DNA of 55,238 nt from a bacterium (lineage in GTDB: Bacteria > UBA10199 > JACPAL01 > GCA-016699445): positions 1 to 55,238 of the forward strand of contig DATIGE010000038.1 of the NCBI GenBank assembly GCA_035454885.1, in the 5' to 3' direction. Below the pieces are notes generated by a model. The model had not been told where the DNA came from. It ran no database searches and was given only the letters and a program-made list of their open reading frames with translations. The translations under genes were made by a program, and so were the position numbers. This document shows positions 9,025-17,340 of the stretch, piece after piece (positions within the stretch are counted from its first letter, which is position 1; every line of letters starts with the position of its first letter).

Positions 9025-9708
9025 ATGGCATCCCCCATGACAACTCAAACCCTCGAAAAGGTCCTCAAGGTCCTCCGAAAAGAGATCAAGAAATGGAAAG
9101 TCCCGGCCGTCGGCGTCATCGCCGAGGAGGCGGTCCAGACTGAAAAAGACCGTCCCTTCGGGACCCTGGTCTCGACGATCCTGTCTTTAAGGACCAAGGA
9201 CAAGGTGACGGACGCCGCGAGCCGTCGAATCTTGGCAAAGGCCCCCACGCCCCGGGCGATGCTGACACTGACGGCCCGGGAAATCGAAAAATTGATCTAT
9301 CCGGTCTGTTTCTACCGCAACAAGGCCGTCAGTCTCTTGAAGACGTGCAAGATCCTCATCGATCAACACGGTGGGCGTGTGCCCCGCACCATGGAGGAGC
9401 TCTTGGCCCTCCCGGGCGTGGGCCGAAAGACGGCAAACCTGGTCCTCACCTTGGGCCACGACCAATACGGCATCTGCGTGGACACGCACGTCCACCGGAT
9501 CACGAACCTCTTCGGCTACGTGAAGACGAAGAAACCGGACGAGACGGAATTCGCGTTAAGGAAGAAGCTCCCGAAAAGACACTGGAAGACCTACAACGAC
9601 CTCTTGGTCACTTTTGGTCAGAATCTTTGCGTTCCGGTGTCTCCGTGGTGCTCGAAGTGCCCGGTGGAGCGGTATTGCGGGAGGATCGGGTTGAAGCGGC
9701 ATCGATAA
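9025..9708 (+). CDS. nth: Endonuclease III (DNA glycosylase/AP lyase)
   Basis: Removes oxidised pyrimidines in base-excision repair. The 227 residues contain the helix-hairpin-helix LPGVGRKTANLVL with the catalytic lysine, the catalytic aspartate in VDTHVHRI, and a C-terminal [4Fe-4S] set C-x6-C-x2-C-x5-C (CVPVSPWCSKCPVERYC). Everything expected of Nth is present. The ATG at 9025 has no strong ribosome site and a second ATG lies at 9037, so the first four residues are uncertain. It converges on the orphan cluster with only two bases between stops. Confidence 0.95.
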   Translation: MASPMTTQTLEKVLKVLRKEIKKWKVPAVGVIAEEAVQTEKDRPFGTLVSTILSLRTKDKVTDAASRRILAKAPTPRAMLTLTAREIEKLIYPVCFYRNKAVSLLKTCKILIDQHGGRVPRTMEELLALPGVGRKTANLVLTLGHDQYGICVDTHVHRITNLFGYVKTKKPDETEFALRKKLPKRHWKTYNDLLVTFGQNLCVPVSPWCSKCPVERYCGRIGLKRHR

Positions 9709-9710
9709 GG

Positions 9711-10853
9711 TCAAGGCAGCCTCTTCCGGGTCGAGGATGTATTGTAGGCGAACGGGTAATGGCGGAAGAGTGTTTCCGTCCGTCCCGGAAGCCTTCGAAA
9801 GAGGTCGCGGTACTGCTGAAGGACGGCGGCGAGACGCTTGCCGCGGTGATTTTTCCTGGAAGAAGGAATCAGAAGGTTGCGAAGCCAGGCAAAGCGCGCG
9901 GGCCGATCGGGCTTCGGATCGTATTCCTTGAGATATTTTTGGACGGCGAGCTCGTTGGCCTGCAGGATCTGCCGGGCGTGGCTGATCCGGTTGTAACGTT
10001 CATGATCTTCATGGCTCCGCGGGTCATATCCCAACCCTTCGGTCAGTTGGTTGATGAGCTCTCCGAGCAGCAGACGTTGCGGACGGTCTAGGTCGATCAC
10101 GTAGGGCGCGACGCGGTGCGGATCGTCGGCCGGTGGATCCTCTTCGAGCCGCACCAAGGCGATTCCCCAGGGATGGTTCAGGCAGATGCGGATGACAAAA
10201 TCGAGGATCGTTTTCCTGTCGTGGTCCTCGATCTCCCCCCGTCTTGATAAATGAAAGATCGCCGCCAACCCGTGCATCCAGAGCAGACTGATTCGAACAT
10301 GGTTATGGAGCCGCCACTCCGCGCTCAGAGCTTGGAAGACCGAGAAGGAGAGGCCGGCTTCAGGTTCTTCCACGAGCTTAAGGAGCGCTTGGATGTTTTG
10401 CTCGGTGTCGTCGACGGCGGCGAGGTTTGTGAATTGTTCGATGGCGTCGATGCGTTCGTCGATCGGATGAGAGAAAGATCGGAACGTGTTCTTCAATTCC
10501 TGCAGCCGCAGCGGTCGGTCGAGACCTTGGTCCCGAAAAGGGCCGACGAGACCCAGCTCCTCATCCTGATCGTTTGGGGGGGAGAGTTTTTGGCCGTCCG
10601 AAGGAAAAAGGAGACGAGTGAACCGCTCGGGCCCGCCCGTCAGGATAAGAGGGGGCAGTGCCGGAGAGGAAGACGTCCCGCGCAGAGTTTTTAGGGATCG
10701 GGCCAAGGCCGCGGGATCGATCAACAGAGGCGCGGAGCCCTGTTGGATGAGCGACTCGATGTCCGGTCTTCCCGGGATCTGATTGTTCCCGATCCGAAAC
10801 CCGTAGGTCAGAGCCTGGGTCAGGAAGCCCGTCGGAAGAATAGTGGATGCCAT
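9711..10853 (-). CDS. Orphan-cluster protein, shares N-terminal module with the gene at 13222
   Basis: A 380-residue protein, last of the minus-strand cluster. The first 35 residues, including P-T-G-F-L-T-Q-A-L-T-Y-G-F-R-I-G and then GRPDIESLIQQG, are almost the same as in the protein at 13222-14412, while the remainder differs. The body is helical, with a region resembling HEAT/TPR-like packing (DDTEQNIQALLKLVEEP) and a very basic C-terminus (SSTRKRLP). No membrane segment or enzyme motif is seen. It lies three bases after the preceding gene, so it is in the same operon. The shared N-terminus suggests a common docking or targeting step. Function unknown. Confidence 0.75.
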   Translation of the reverse strand: MASTILPTGFLTQALTYGFRIGNNQIPGRPDIESLIQQGSAPLLIDPAALARSLKTLRGTSSSPALPPLILTGGPERFTRLLFPSDGQKLSPPNDQDEELGLVGPFRDQGLDRPLRLQELKNTFRSFSHPIDERIDAIEQFTNLAAVDDTEQNIQALLKLVEEPEAGLSFSVFQALSAEWRLHNHVRISLLWMHGLAAIFHLSRRGEIEDHDRKTILDFVIRICLNHPWGIALVRLEEDPPADDPHRVAPYVIDLDRPQRLLLGELINQLTEGLGYDPRSHEDHERYNRISHARQILQANELAVQKYLKEYDPKPDRPARFAWLRNLLIPSSRKNHRGKRLAAVLQQYRDLFRRLPGRTETLFRHYPFAYNTSSTRKRLP

Positions 10854-10856
10854 GTC

Positions 10857-12011
10857 TCAAAACCCCTCGACCCTCTCAAGAGGACCCAGGACTTCCTTCA
10901 ATGCCGACCGAACATCGTCCCTCGCATCCGCGATCTTCATCAGCGCCTTGCGGGCGGATTGGGCGATCTCATCGCCGGATTCCCCCGCGAGTATCGCCGT
11001 GACGGGATTCGGGCGATTCAACGCGATTGCCGCCAGGACATTGATGCTGTCCAACGTCAATTCCCCCGCGAAATGACCGGCGAGGCAGGATTCAAACTCT
11101 TGAAACGCCCCGAAGGTGCGGACCGAAAGGAGCCAGATGTGAACGCCATGGCCGATGGCAAGGGAAATATCCTCGGGGACCCCTTCGCCGGCGGCATGAA
11201 CGGCGCCCTGCCGGAGGACGAGAAAGGGAATCCAGTCGCGGCAATGGAACATGTACATGAGGATCGCATCGAGGGCGAGGGCCCGCAGGCGGGGGATCCC
11301 GTCCGTCAGCCGGATCATCGTGTAGATTTCCTGTCGGAGGCGGGTGACATCGTATTTGTCGGCGCAAGGTTCCGCCAATGCGGACAGAAAGAACCAACCG
11401 AGCGAGGTTTCCCGGGGACGGACGACGGCCGTCAGATCGGTGTAACCCGCGTGCCAATCCATGTGGGTCCGCCGGAAGGCGTAGAGGCGCCTGGCGGCGT
11501 GGAGATCTTGGGAGACGATGCACCAAAGGCGAAGCTTGCCGATGTTCTCGTCGCTGTTGGACGCGCCGGCCAGCCAGCTGCGTATGCGTCCTTCGAACCC
11601 GGTATCGCGGGGGAGATGGGCCCCCGGTTCGAGAGACGCGAGTACGCGCCGGGCTTGCCGGTATTCTTGGGCGAGAGTTTTCCTCAATCCCTTCCGTTCC
11701 GGTTCTCGGAGCGTCCTTGCCAAGTCGGTTGACGTGCCGCGATCCGCACCGCCGACCTGGAGGCCGAGTTGGAATTGCCGGAGGCCGTGGACCCTCTCTT
11801 CGAGATCGGGGCTCCGGAGTCTCTTTTGAATGGGACCCGAATAGAAGTCGAAGATCGGGTGCCCGTCGATCCCGATATCGTCCAGATAGGAGGCGATCTG
11901 CGTCCCGAGGGGCCGGGAGACGGCTTCGGCCAGACCGCCCGCCTCCACGAACGAGGCCAGGGGATTAAGTCCGCGAAAAAGGCGTCCGAAATTTGTGAAG
12001 GGGGCCGGCAT
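10857..12011 (-). CDS. Orphan-cluster hypothetical protein
   Basis: A 384-residue, apparently soluble, helix-rich protein that I do not recognise. The N-terminus MPAPFTNFGRLFRGLNPL is proline-containing with few charges. Features worth noting are a Trp/Cys/His-rich centre (LRLWCIVSQDLHAARR, THMDWHAGYTDL) and hydrophobic helices near 240-300 (ALDAILMYMFHCRDW) which look buried rather than membrane-spanning. Its start codon overlaps the stop of the preceding gene by one base, a sign of coupled translation within the six-gene unit 15007-9711. No catalytic signature is seen. Confidence 0.75.
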   Translation of the reverse strand: MPAPFTNFGRLFRGLNPLASFVEAGGLAEAVSRPLGTQIASYLDDIGIDGHPIFDFYSGPIQKRLRSPDLEERVHGLRQFQLGLQVGGADRGTSTDLARTLREPERKGLRKTLAQEYRQARRVLASLEPGAHLPRDTGFEGRIRSWLAGASNSDENIGKLRLWCIVSQDLHAARRLYAFRRTHMDWHAGYTDLTAVVRPRETSLGWFFLSALAEPCADKYDVTRLRQEIYTMIRLTDGIPRLRALALDAILMYMFHCRDWIPFLVLRQGAVHAAGEGVPEDISLAIGHGVHIWLLSVRTFGAFQEFESCLAGHFAGELTLDSINVLAAIALNRPNPVTAILAGESGDEIAQSARKALMKIADARDDVRSALKEVLGPLERVEGF

Positions 12012-12679
12012 TAGATCCCCTCGACCCCGAGTCGTCGGGCCTCTTCCCGGATGTCATCCCGGATTCGCCTCCGGTGGCCAGGATCTGAGATCCCTCCCGC
12101 TTCGTCCAATGCGACCTCGAAAAGCGGCTTGGCGCGTGCGCTGCCAATCTTTCGGGCGGCCGCCACGGCGATTCCCAATTGCCACAAGGCGTTCACCGCA
12201 TGCACGAAATCGGCGTCGGGGCGGCAGTCGGGGTCGTTCAACAGCGCCGCCTCGGTCACACGGATCTTGAATTTGTCCTGCCAGGTCGTTCCTTCCCAGG
12301 AGAGATTGAGAGCCCCTTCGATCATCAGAGCCAATCCGTGAAGATACGCCTCGCAAATTTCCGCCGCGCCGACACCGGTGGCGTCGAGACGTTCCTTGAC
12401 GCCCCGTAACAGCGCTTCGGCGGCACCGGGCGTTCCCATCAGGTGGAGTCGCTGCGCCACCCCGCCCTTGTCGTGATGCAGCCGAAAAATCGCGACGGTG
12501 GGATCTTCCTTCAAAGAGGCCGCCTCAAGCGACATCTCCCGGGCGAGCGCTATTGGTTTATTTTTCAGGTTAAAGACCGCTTGATGGACCGTTGTGGCGG
12601 GCAAAATGGCCCCCATATGTTCAAGCGCAGCCAGCGCGGAAAGAGCAGTCAGGGGGCTGATGTGTAGGCCTAGCGTCAT
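12011..12679 (-). CDS. Orphan-cluster hypothetical protein
   Basis: A 222-residue, predicted mostly helical protein without recognisable family. Its N-terminus (MTLGLHISPLTALSALAAL) is hydrophobic and nearly uncharged, without the basic start of a signal peptide. It overlaps the gene before it by four bases (ATGA) and the one after by one base, so it is translated as part of the same polycistron. Tight stoichiometric coupling suggests subunits of one assembly, which is inference. Confidence 0.72.
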   Translation of the reverse strand: MTLGLHISPLTALSALAALEHMGAILPATTVHQAVFNLKNKPIALAREMSLEAASLKEDPTVAIFRLHHDKGGVAQRLHLMGTPGAAEALLRGVKERLDATGVGAAEICEAYLHGLALMIEGALNLSWEGTTWQDKFKIRVTEAALLNDPDCRPDADFVHAVNALWQLGIAVAAARKIGSARAKPLFEVALDEAGGISDPGHRRRIRDDIREEARRLGVEGI

Positions 12680-13191
12680 AGGTCGAGGCTCACTCCCAGT
12701 CCCGCCCAGAGAAAGATCGAGACCAGGCGGAAGGCCTCGGTCCCGCCGGTCAAGTCCTCGGCCGCAAAAAACTCCTTGTCGCGGCCTGCGAGGGGCATGA
12801 GCACGTTCGCCTGGAGGTAGAGCTGCGTGTTAACCGTTTCATGCTCACCCGGCGCGTGCGTTGCAATGACGAGAGGCGGGGTTTTTAGCCAATTCCTCTT
12901 GTCCTTGTTGACGACCTTGAATCGGGGCCCGATCGCCTCGTCTTTTTTGACGACCATCCGGGCGAAACCCTCCGGGTCGCATGCGTAGCGGAAGAGACAG
13001 CACATCTCCCCCTCGTTTCTCGTGGCGAGTAGGGACCGGTTAACGGGCGGTCCGTCGGCCAGGGCTTCCTCGACGAGCCTCAAGCCTTGTACCCAGGCGA
13101 AGGTCTTTCCCCGCATGACCCACGTGAGAGGCGAGAGGGCGTTCTGAACGGCGGTGACTTGCGCCCATGCGGGCGTGGGAAAGGGGATCAT
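12676..13191 (-). CDS. Orphan-cluster protein with LFR-DP-type core
   Basis: A 171-residue protein starting MIPFPTPAWAQVTAV. The core reads CCLFRYACDPEGFARMVV followed by a charged loop and a second strand-like block (PPLVIATHA). The same order, [YF]-x-R-x3-DP-x4-6-[LM]-[IV], occurs in the proteins at 14420, 15984 and 16583, so the four look like diverged relatives. It is in the polycistron running from 15007, 30 bp downstream of the previous gene. No enzymatic motif. The size and fold style recall small binding or chaperone proteins, but that is only an impression. Confidence 0.7.
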   Translation of the reverse strand: MIPFPTPAWAQVTAVQNALSPLTWVMRGKTFAWVQGLRLVEEALADGPPVNRSLLATRNEGEMCCLFRYACDPEGFARMVVKKDEAIGPRFKVVNKDKRNWLKTPPLVIATHAPGEHETVNTQLYLQANVLMPLAGRDKEFFAAEDLTGGTEAFRLVSIFLWAGLGVSLDL

Positions 13192-13221
13192 ACTTAAGAT
13201 TCGTTACCCATGGGGCCTTCC

Positions 13222-14412
13222 TCAATTCTTCATCCCCGACGGCGGGCCGGAACCGGCGGATGGCGATGCAAACATCGATTGTACGGGGCACGCCCCCGAC
13301 ACGACCTGTTCGGCATAGAGCCGGATATCCTCGGCTGACGCGCGCTGGGACGCGTTCGCCATCTCCGAGGCTGCGAGATTATATTGGACGGCCGCCTCCT
13401 CCATGCGTCCCCGCGAAGCCAGGACCTCCGCCATCGAGAAAAAACCCAGCGCAAACCGCTCGCGGAGAGCGGGATCGACCTCGTTGCGATGCTCAAAACA
13501 GCGAAGCGCCTTCCGGAACTGGATGCTTGCGTCTTCGAATCGGTCATTGATCTCCATAAAGCTCATGACGAACAAGGCGGTGCCCGCCAGATAGTGAAGA
13601 TGGGCCTCGAGCTCCCATTCGTGTTGGGGCCCCTGAAGGCGCGCCATCTGATCGGCCAGGTCCTTGAGCGAATCGGAGGCCGCGCCGAAGTGCGACATCT
13701 TCCACTCGATCTGCGCCGTGAGGAGCTGGAGGATGACGGCGGGAAGCTCCCATTCCGCGGGCAGGTACAGGCGCGTCCGTAGGCTCCAAGCGATGATGTC
13801 CATCAGGTTCTCCGCGTGGATCGCATCCGGAAAACCTTGAAGCTGGTCGAGGAAGAGCGCGGTGTCGGTCGCAAGCGCGGATGCGGCCGTCTCCCGACGC
13901 GCCTGATCGGCGGCGTCCACAAAAGCGATGGAGACGGGGTCGTATTCCGACGGGTCGTGGATGGCCCTCGGAATCCGGCCCGTATGGAAGGCGAGCGTCG
14001 CCGCCTCGATGTCGGACTCCATCCTCTCGGCCAGGATTTCAATGAGCGCCGTAAACCCTTCCGCGATTCGATCTCTCGCCGACGTCGCTTTGGAAATGGC
14101 TTCCTGGATTGGGGCGCCGGCGTCGTCCGGAGAGGGGGGCAGTGCTCGCCGGACTTGACTCGAAGACGAGGAATGCGTTGCGCGCGGCTGCGGCTTCGGG
14201 TGGGCGAATATCCCCGTCGAAAGGGGGGTCATTCCCGCATCCAGCCGGCTCAAGGCCTCACGGACCGCGGACGGGTCGTCCACGGCCATTGTTTGTCCGT
14301 CGGACAGCATGGCCTCGATGCCGGCGCTCCCGGCGATCTGCGTCCCGCCGATCCGAAAGCCGTAGATGAGGGCCTGGTTCAGGAATCCGGGGATGAGAAC
14401 GGTCGTCGCCAT
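13222..14412 (-). CDS. Orphan-cluster protein with TPR-like C-terminal region
   Basis: A 396-residue protein. ATG 14412 is chosen because AGGGGG precedes it and because the N-terminus then aligns with the protein at 9711: VLIPGFLNQALIYGFRIG, then QIAGSAGIEAML. Residues from about 200 onward have alternating helices with A-x3-Y-F and alanine/glutamate patterns typical of tetratricopeptide arrays (FEDASIQFRKALRCFEHRNE; MEEAAVQYNLAASEM). The body therefore differs from its N-terminal twin. TPRs normally mediate protein contacts. Seven bases separate it from the gene before it. Confidence 0.75.
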   Translation of the reverse strand: MATTVLIPGFLNQALIYGFRIGGTQIAGSAGIEAMLSDGQTMAVDDPSAVREALSRLDAGMTPLSTGIFAHPKPQPRATHSSSSSQVRRALPPSPDDAGAPIQEAISKATSARDRIAEGFTALIEILAERMESDIEAATLAFHTGRIPRAIHDPSEYDPVSIAFVDAADQARRETAASALATDTALFLDQLQGFPDAIHAENLMDIIAWSLRTRLYLPAEWELPAVILQLLTAQIEWKMSHFGAASDSLKDLADQMARLQGPQHEWELEAHLHYLAGTALFVMSFMEINDRFEDASIQFRKALRCFEHRNEVDPALRERFALGFFSMAEVLASRGRMEEAAVQYNLAASEMANASQRASAEDIRLYAEQVVSGACPVQSMFASPSAGSGPPSGMKN

Positions 14413-14419
14413 ACACCCC

Positions 14420-15007
14420 CTAATCCAATCCCATCTTCTCAACGATAAAGCCGAGAATCCTGTTTTCCACATCCCGCTTGAGGCCGCGGAGCCGGTCGCG
14501 CAGGGTCTTTTCCTCGGGGGCGTCAAAGACGTTCGAGGCCCCCGTCATCATCGCGAGGAGCCGGAACACCGGGTCGTTCAAGTCGGACGGAAGCCGGAAG
14601 AATTCGGTTTCGCGGCAGGTGACGCTGGCGATGAAGCCAACGGCCACGAAGTGATGGGTCACGGCGAGCCCCGTCGATTTCTCCAGAAGGTGAAGGGCGA
14701 TCATCCGCGCGGACGGGGCCTCATCGTTCGGGATCTCGAAATTCGGAAAACCCGACCGGTCCGGGCGGAGGATGAGATGGAAGAGACCCGTTGGGTCGGC
14801 GGGGCGCCGGTAGAGATAGCCCGGTCCGCCGGTGACCGGAAAAATAATGCGCGACTCGGCCGCCCCGACGAGGCTGTCGGCCGTCGGTTTCCAGATCCTC
14901 GAATCCCCCTCCATCATTTCGCGGCCGAGGCCGGGAATGCTCACGGAAAGCATCGACTGGATCGAGGCGATGTCGGTCGCGGTCGGGGGCACGGCAAAGG
15001 GGGCCAT
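14420..15007 (-). CDS. Orphan-cluster protein, first gene of the distal six-gene unit
   Basis: A 195-residue protein. GGAGAGG eight bases upstream fixes the ATG at 15007. The start MAPFAVPPTATDIASIQ is uncharged until residue 12. The core YLYRRPADPTGLFHLIL belongs to the same pattern as the proteins at 12676, 15984 and 16583. Upstream lies the only sizeable gap in the cluster (119 bp, AT-rich), carrying a degenerate form of the accessory-zone palindrome (15076-15091) 68 bp before the start. This suggests a second promoter for the block 15007-9711. No known family. Confidence 0.72.
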   Translation of the reverse strand: MAPFAVPPTATDIASIQSMLSVSIPGLGREMMEGDSRIWKPTADSLVGAAESRIIFPVTGGPGYLYRRPADPTGLFHLILRPDRSGFPNFEIPNDEAPSARMIALHLLEKSTGLAVTHHFVAVGFIASVTCRETEFFRLPSDLNDPVFRLLAMMTGASNVFDAPEEKTLRDRLRGLKRDVENRILGFIVEKMGLD

Positions 15008-15075
15008 AGGGATAACCTCTCCGGGTCCCATCGACAAAATGCCAAGGAAGTTTCTATAATAATTCAAAATAATAT

Positions 15076-15091
15076 GTAAAGTAATGGAAAC
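15076..15091 (-). promoter_or_regulatory. Degenerate copy of the TTTTC-N4-GAAAA palindrome
   Basis: In gene orientation it reads GTTTCC-ATTA-CTTTAC: left arm good, right arm poor. It lies 68 bp before the ATG at 15007, close to the spacing of the good copies. Tentative. Confidence 0.3.
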
Positions 15092-15126
15092 TAACTGGCG
15101 ACGCCCCGGGAGGACGACGGCTTGGC

Positions 15127-15987
15127 TCAGTGCGGACCGTGGGATGTCAGAAGAAATCCCAGAACGTCCTGGCAGACGGCGCCCGCGGCGCGGAAAAAGG
15201 CATCGAAGTCCTTGCGTTGTTTCCGATGAAGGCAGGGGGATAAGACGTTGATCGCGAGATTCCGCGGTACGAACCAAATCTGCCAGGGATAGCCCGATTC
15301 CGCGACTCCCTCGAATCGGCTCTCGATGCCGCCTTCCCGGCTCCACTGCGTCCCAAGAAAGGGGTTTCGCGTCATCTCCGCCACACGTTCTTGCCTGAGA
15401 ATCCGCCCCTTCCAATCCGTGAGCTTGAGCCTGGCTTGGACGACGAAAGTTTCGACGGCCTCCAAGTCTTCCCGAATCTGGACGGTGTACTCGGCGATCA
15501 AAGGATTCGGGCCGATCAGCAGCGAGCGCTGCGCCGTCCAGAATCCGATGGGTTCACTCCCGCGAGGCGCGATCCGCCGGACGTTTGAGGATCTCCATTC
15601 CTCCATGGCGGTGTCGGTCGCGGCCACGCACGTTTTCTCAAGGTCCCGCCGGAGGCCGTCTCCGAGCCAGAGCCGGGGCTGCAGGGAGAGGGAACAAAAC
15701 GAGGGAAGGAGCCGGGATGCCCGCGTTTCACCGCCGAAGATCGCGCGGGCCTGATCGGCGGACAGTCCCAAACGCGATGCGACGGTCTCATAACGGTCTC
15801 TATGAATGAGGAGACCGATCAGATGTGCCGGCTCCGTCAATTCGCGGAGCGACGCGAGATCGCGGAATTCGCGGTCGTTTCGGAGCTCGTCGAGGGCGGA
15901 GCCGGAAGCCTGCTGCGTCAAACCGGCGAAGGTTTGCGTGAGCAACTGATGCAGCCGGTTGGCCGCCTGAAAAAAAGAAACCGTCAT
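15127..15987 (-). CDS. Orphan-cluster hypothetical protein
   Basis: A 286-residue protein without a recognisable family. N-terminus MTVSFFQAANRLHQLLTQTF; the middle contains LADQARAIFGG-like helices and the C-terminal third is beta-rich with aromatic residues (GYPWQIWFVPRNLAINVL). It overlaps the preceding gene by four bases, so it closes the upstream polycistron that begins at 20628. It precedes the 119-bp gap with the presumed internal promoter. It has no membrane segment and no clear active site. Confidence 0.72.
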   Translation of the reverse strand: MTVSFFQAANRLHQLLTQTFAGLTQQASGSALDELRNDREFRDLASLRELTEPAHLIGLLIHRDRYETVASRLGLSADQARAIFGGETRASRLLPSFCSLSLQPRLWLGDGLRRDLEKTCVAATDTAMEEWRSSNVRRIAPRGSEPIGFWTAQRSLLIGPNPLIAEYTVQIREDLEAVETFVVQARLKLTDWKGRILRQERVAEMTRNPFLGTQWSREGGIESRFEGVAESGYPWQIWFVPRNLAINVLSPCLHRKQRKDFDAFFRAAGAVCQDVLGFLLTSHGPH

Positions 15988-16586
15988 GGCTCCGTCCCCG
16001 TCTTGGGCTTGGGTCCCCGCTTGGCTCGTGTTTCGGAGGCGGGAGGCTGGTCGGAGAAAGGCCTGGCGCCGAGGGTCTCCATCGCCCCCAGCAGAAGCAT
16101 GAGGGCCTGATAGGGTTCGGTACCCGCATGGATGGATTGAACCTCGGCGAAGGCGTTCGTCTGCGAGACCCCGCAGAAAAAAGAGGACAGGCGAATATAA
16201 TGGCGAAGCATCGGCCGGTCCGCCTCGGGAAAGACGTAGTAGAGGGCGACGACGAGGGGATTGGCGTAGCCTGGGACGACCTGGATCTCGAGGGTTCCCG
16301 AATGCGAACGGTTGGACGGCATCACCAGGCGCGAGAACGGTTCGGGATCCTCCGGAAGGCGGAAGAGATAGCCGTACGCCGCCCTCCCGATGGGCGTCAC
16401 CGCCGCCCCGGCGGGAGAAAGAGACGTCTCGCCCAAAATGGAGTTCGCCTTCGAAAGAAAGCCGGAACGGACATTGGGCGGAAGGGAGTGGACCGGGCCG
16501 GAGGCCGTCAGAGTCCCAAGCAGGGATCCCAGGCGTTGAATCGCCGCGAGGCCGATGTTGATGGGTGAGGGTTGGATCAGGTTCAT
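15984..16586 (-). CDS. Orphan-cluster protein with LFR-DP-type core
   Basis: A 200-residue protein. ATG 16586 has GGAGA nine bases upstream; a longer frame to 16679 would run deep into the neighbouring gene. N-terminus MNLIQPSPINIGLAAIQRL, uncharged for 17 residues. The core YLFRLPEDPEPFSRLVM followed by NRSHSGTLEIQVVPGY matches the pattern in the proteins at 12676, 14420 and 16583. The C-terminus is basic (RAKRGPKPKTG). It overlaps both neighbours by four bases, so translation is coupled on both sides. Confidence 0.74.
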   Translation of the reverse strand: MNLIQPSPINIGLAAIQRLGSLLGTLTASGPVHSLPPNVRSGFLSKANSILGETSLSPAGAAVTPIGRAAYGYLFRLPEDPEPFSRLVMPSNRSHSGTLEIQVVPGYANPLVVALYYVFPEADRPMLRHYIRLSSFFCGVSQTNAFAEVQSIHAGTEPYQALMLLLGAMETLGARPFSDQPPASETRAKRGPKPKTGTEP

Positions 16587-17287
16587 GGAGTCTCCGATGA
16601 TCGAGGCGGTTTCCAGTGGGGGATCGGAAGGCCCTGCGGGAGTTTCAGTCCGAGGAGGATCGACCGGACGGTGATCCACTCCATCTCGCTCAAGAGCGCC
16701 TTCAGATCGTCTTCGGACCGGCGGGCCAGCTCGCCGACGTAACGGATCTCCATCTTCTTAAAGGCGGCGAGGATCGAGAGCTTGCGTCCCGTGGGGTAGG
16801 GCAGGTCCGCGACCGGCGTGTTGAGGTTGTACAGAAACGCCGCCAGCTGCTCGATCGGCTCGCTCAACCTTTTCAGCCGGGAGTACTCGAAATCCGGGTC
16901 CTCATAGGTGGCCAGAGCCCCTACCAGGAGGTAGCGGGCGACGCCGGCCTTTCGCCTCGTCATGTGGACGTAATGAAGCCCGACGAGTGTGGGATACCGC
17001 TCGTTCTCCCCCAGGGCGATGTGCATGGCCGTTGGGGGCTCGCGGTTGTCCGCTGGGATCAGATGGGCGGAGTGAGCAGGGTCGGACTGGCGGCGGAAGT
17101 AGACGGCGGCGGTCTCCACCGAGGGCTTTGCCCGGAGGTCCACCAACCGGCAATCGACGATTTCCGGGTCCGGAAGTTGCGACGCCAATTGCAGGGTGTC
17201 GTTCAGTCCCACCCGCTCGCGCGCGTCGGCGGCGAGCAAGGGGGCCAAAAGGCCCTGAATATTCCGGATTTGGGTGACGGAAAGCAT
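16583..17287 (-). CDS. Orphan-cluster protein ending in an RNA polymerase alpha-CTD-like domain
   Basis: A 234-residue protein with two parts. Residues about 60-165 have the cluster's recurring core (AAVYFRRQSDPAHSAHLI). Residues about 170-232 resemble the C-terminal domain of the RNA polymerase alpha subunit: LSILAAFKKMEIRYVGELARRSEDDL corresponds to its helix 1 and the helix containing Y-[VI]-G-[ED]-L, and the end GLPIPHWKPP mirrors the GL-x-L-x-N-W-x-P-P tail of alpha. Alpha-CTD contacts DNA UP elements and activators. The residue set for DNA contact (N-x-GxKS) is degraded here (LLSEMEWITVRS), so it may bind protein rather than DNA. It follows the helicase gene by 53 bp. Confidence 0.72.
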   Translation of the reverse strand: MLSVTQIRNIQGLLAPLLAADARERVGLNDTLQLASQLPDPEIVDCRLVDLRAKPSVETAAVYFRRQSDPAHSAHLIPADNREPPTAMHIALGENERYPTLVGLHYVHMTRRKAGVARYLLVGALATYEDPDFEYSRLKRLSEPIEQLAAFLYNLNTPVADLPYPTGRKLSILAAFKKMEIRYVGELARRSEDDLKALLSEMEWITVRSILLGLKLPQGLPIPHWKPPRSSETP

Positions 17288-17340
17288 AATGACCTCCCGG
17301 GCGGGATTCTCGCCGGAATCTCCGGGAGGTTGCGTCCGAG

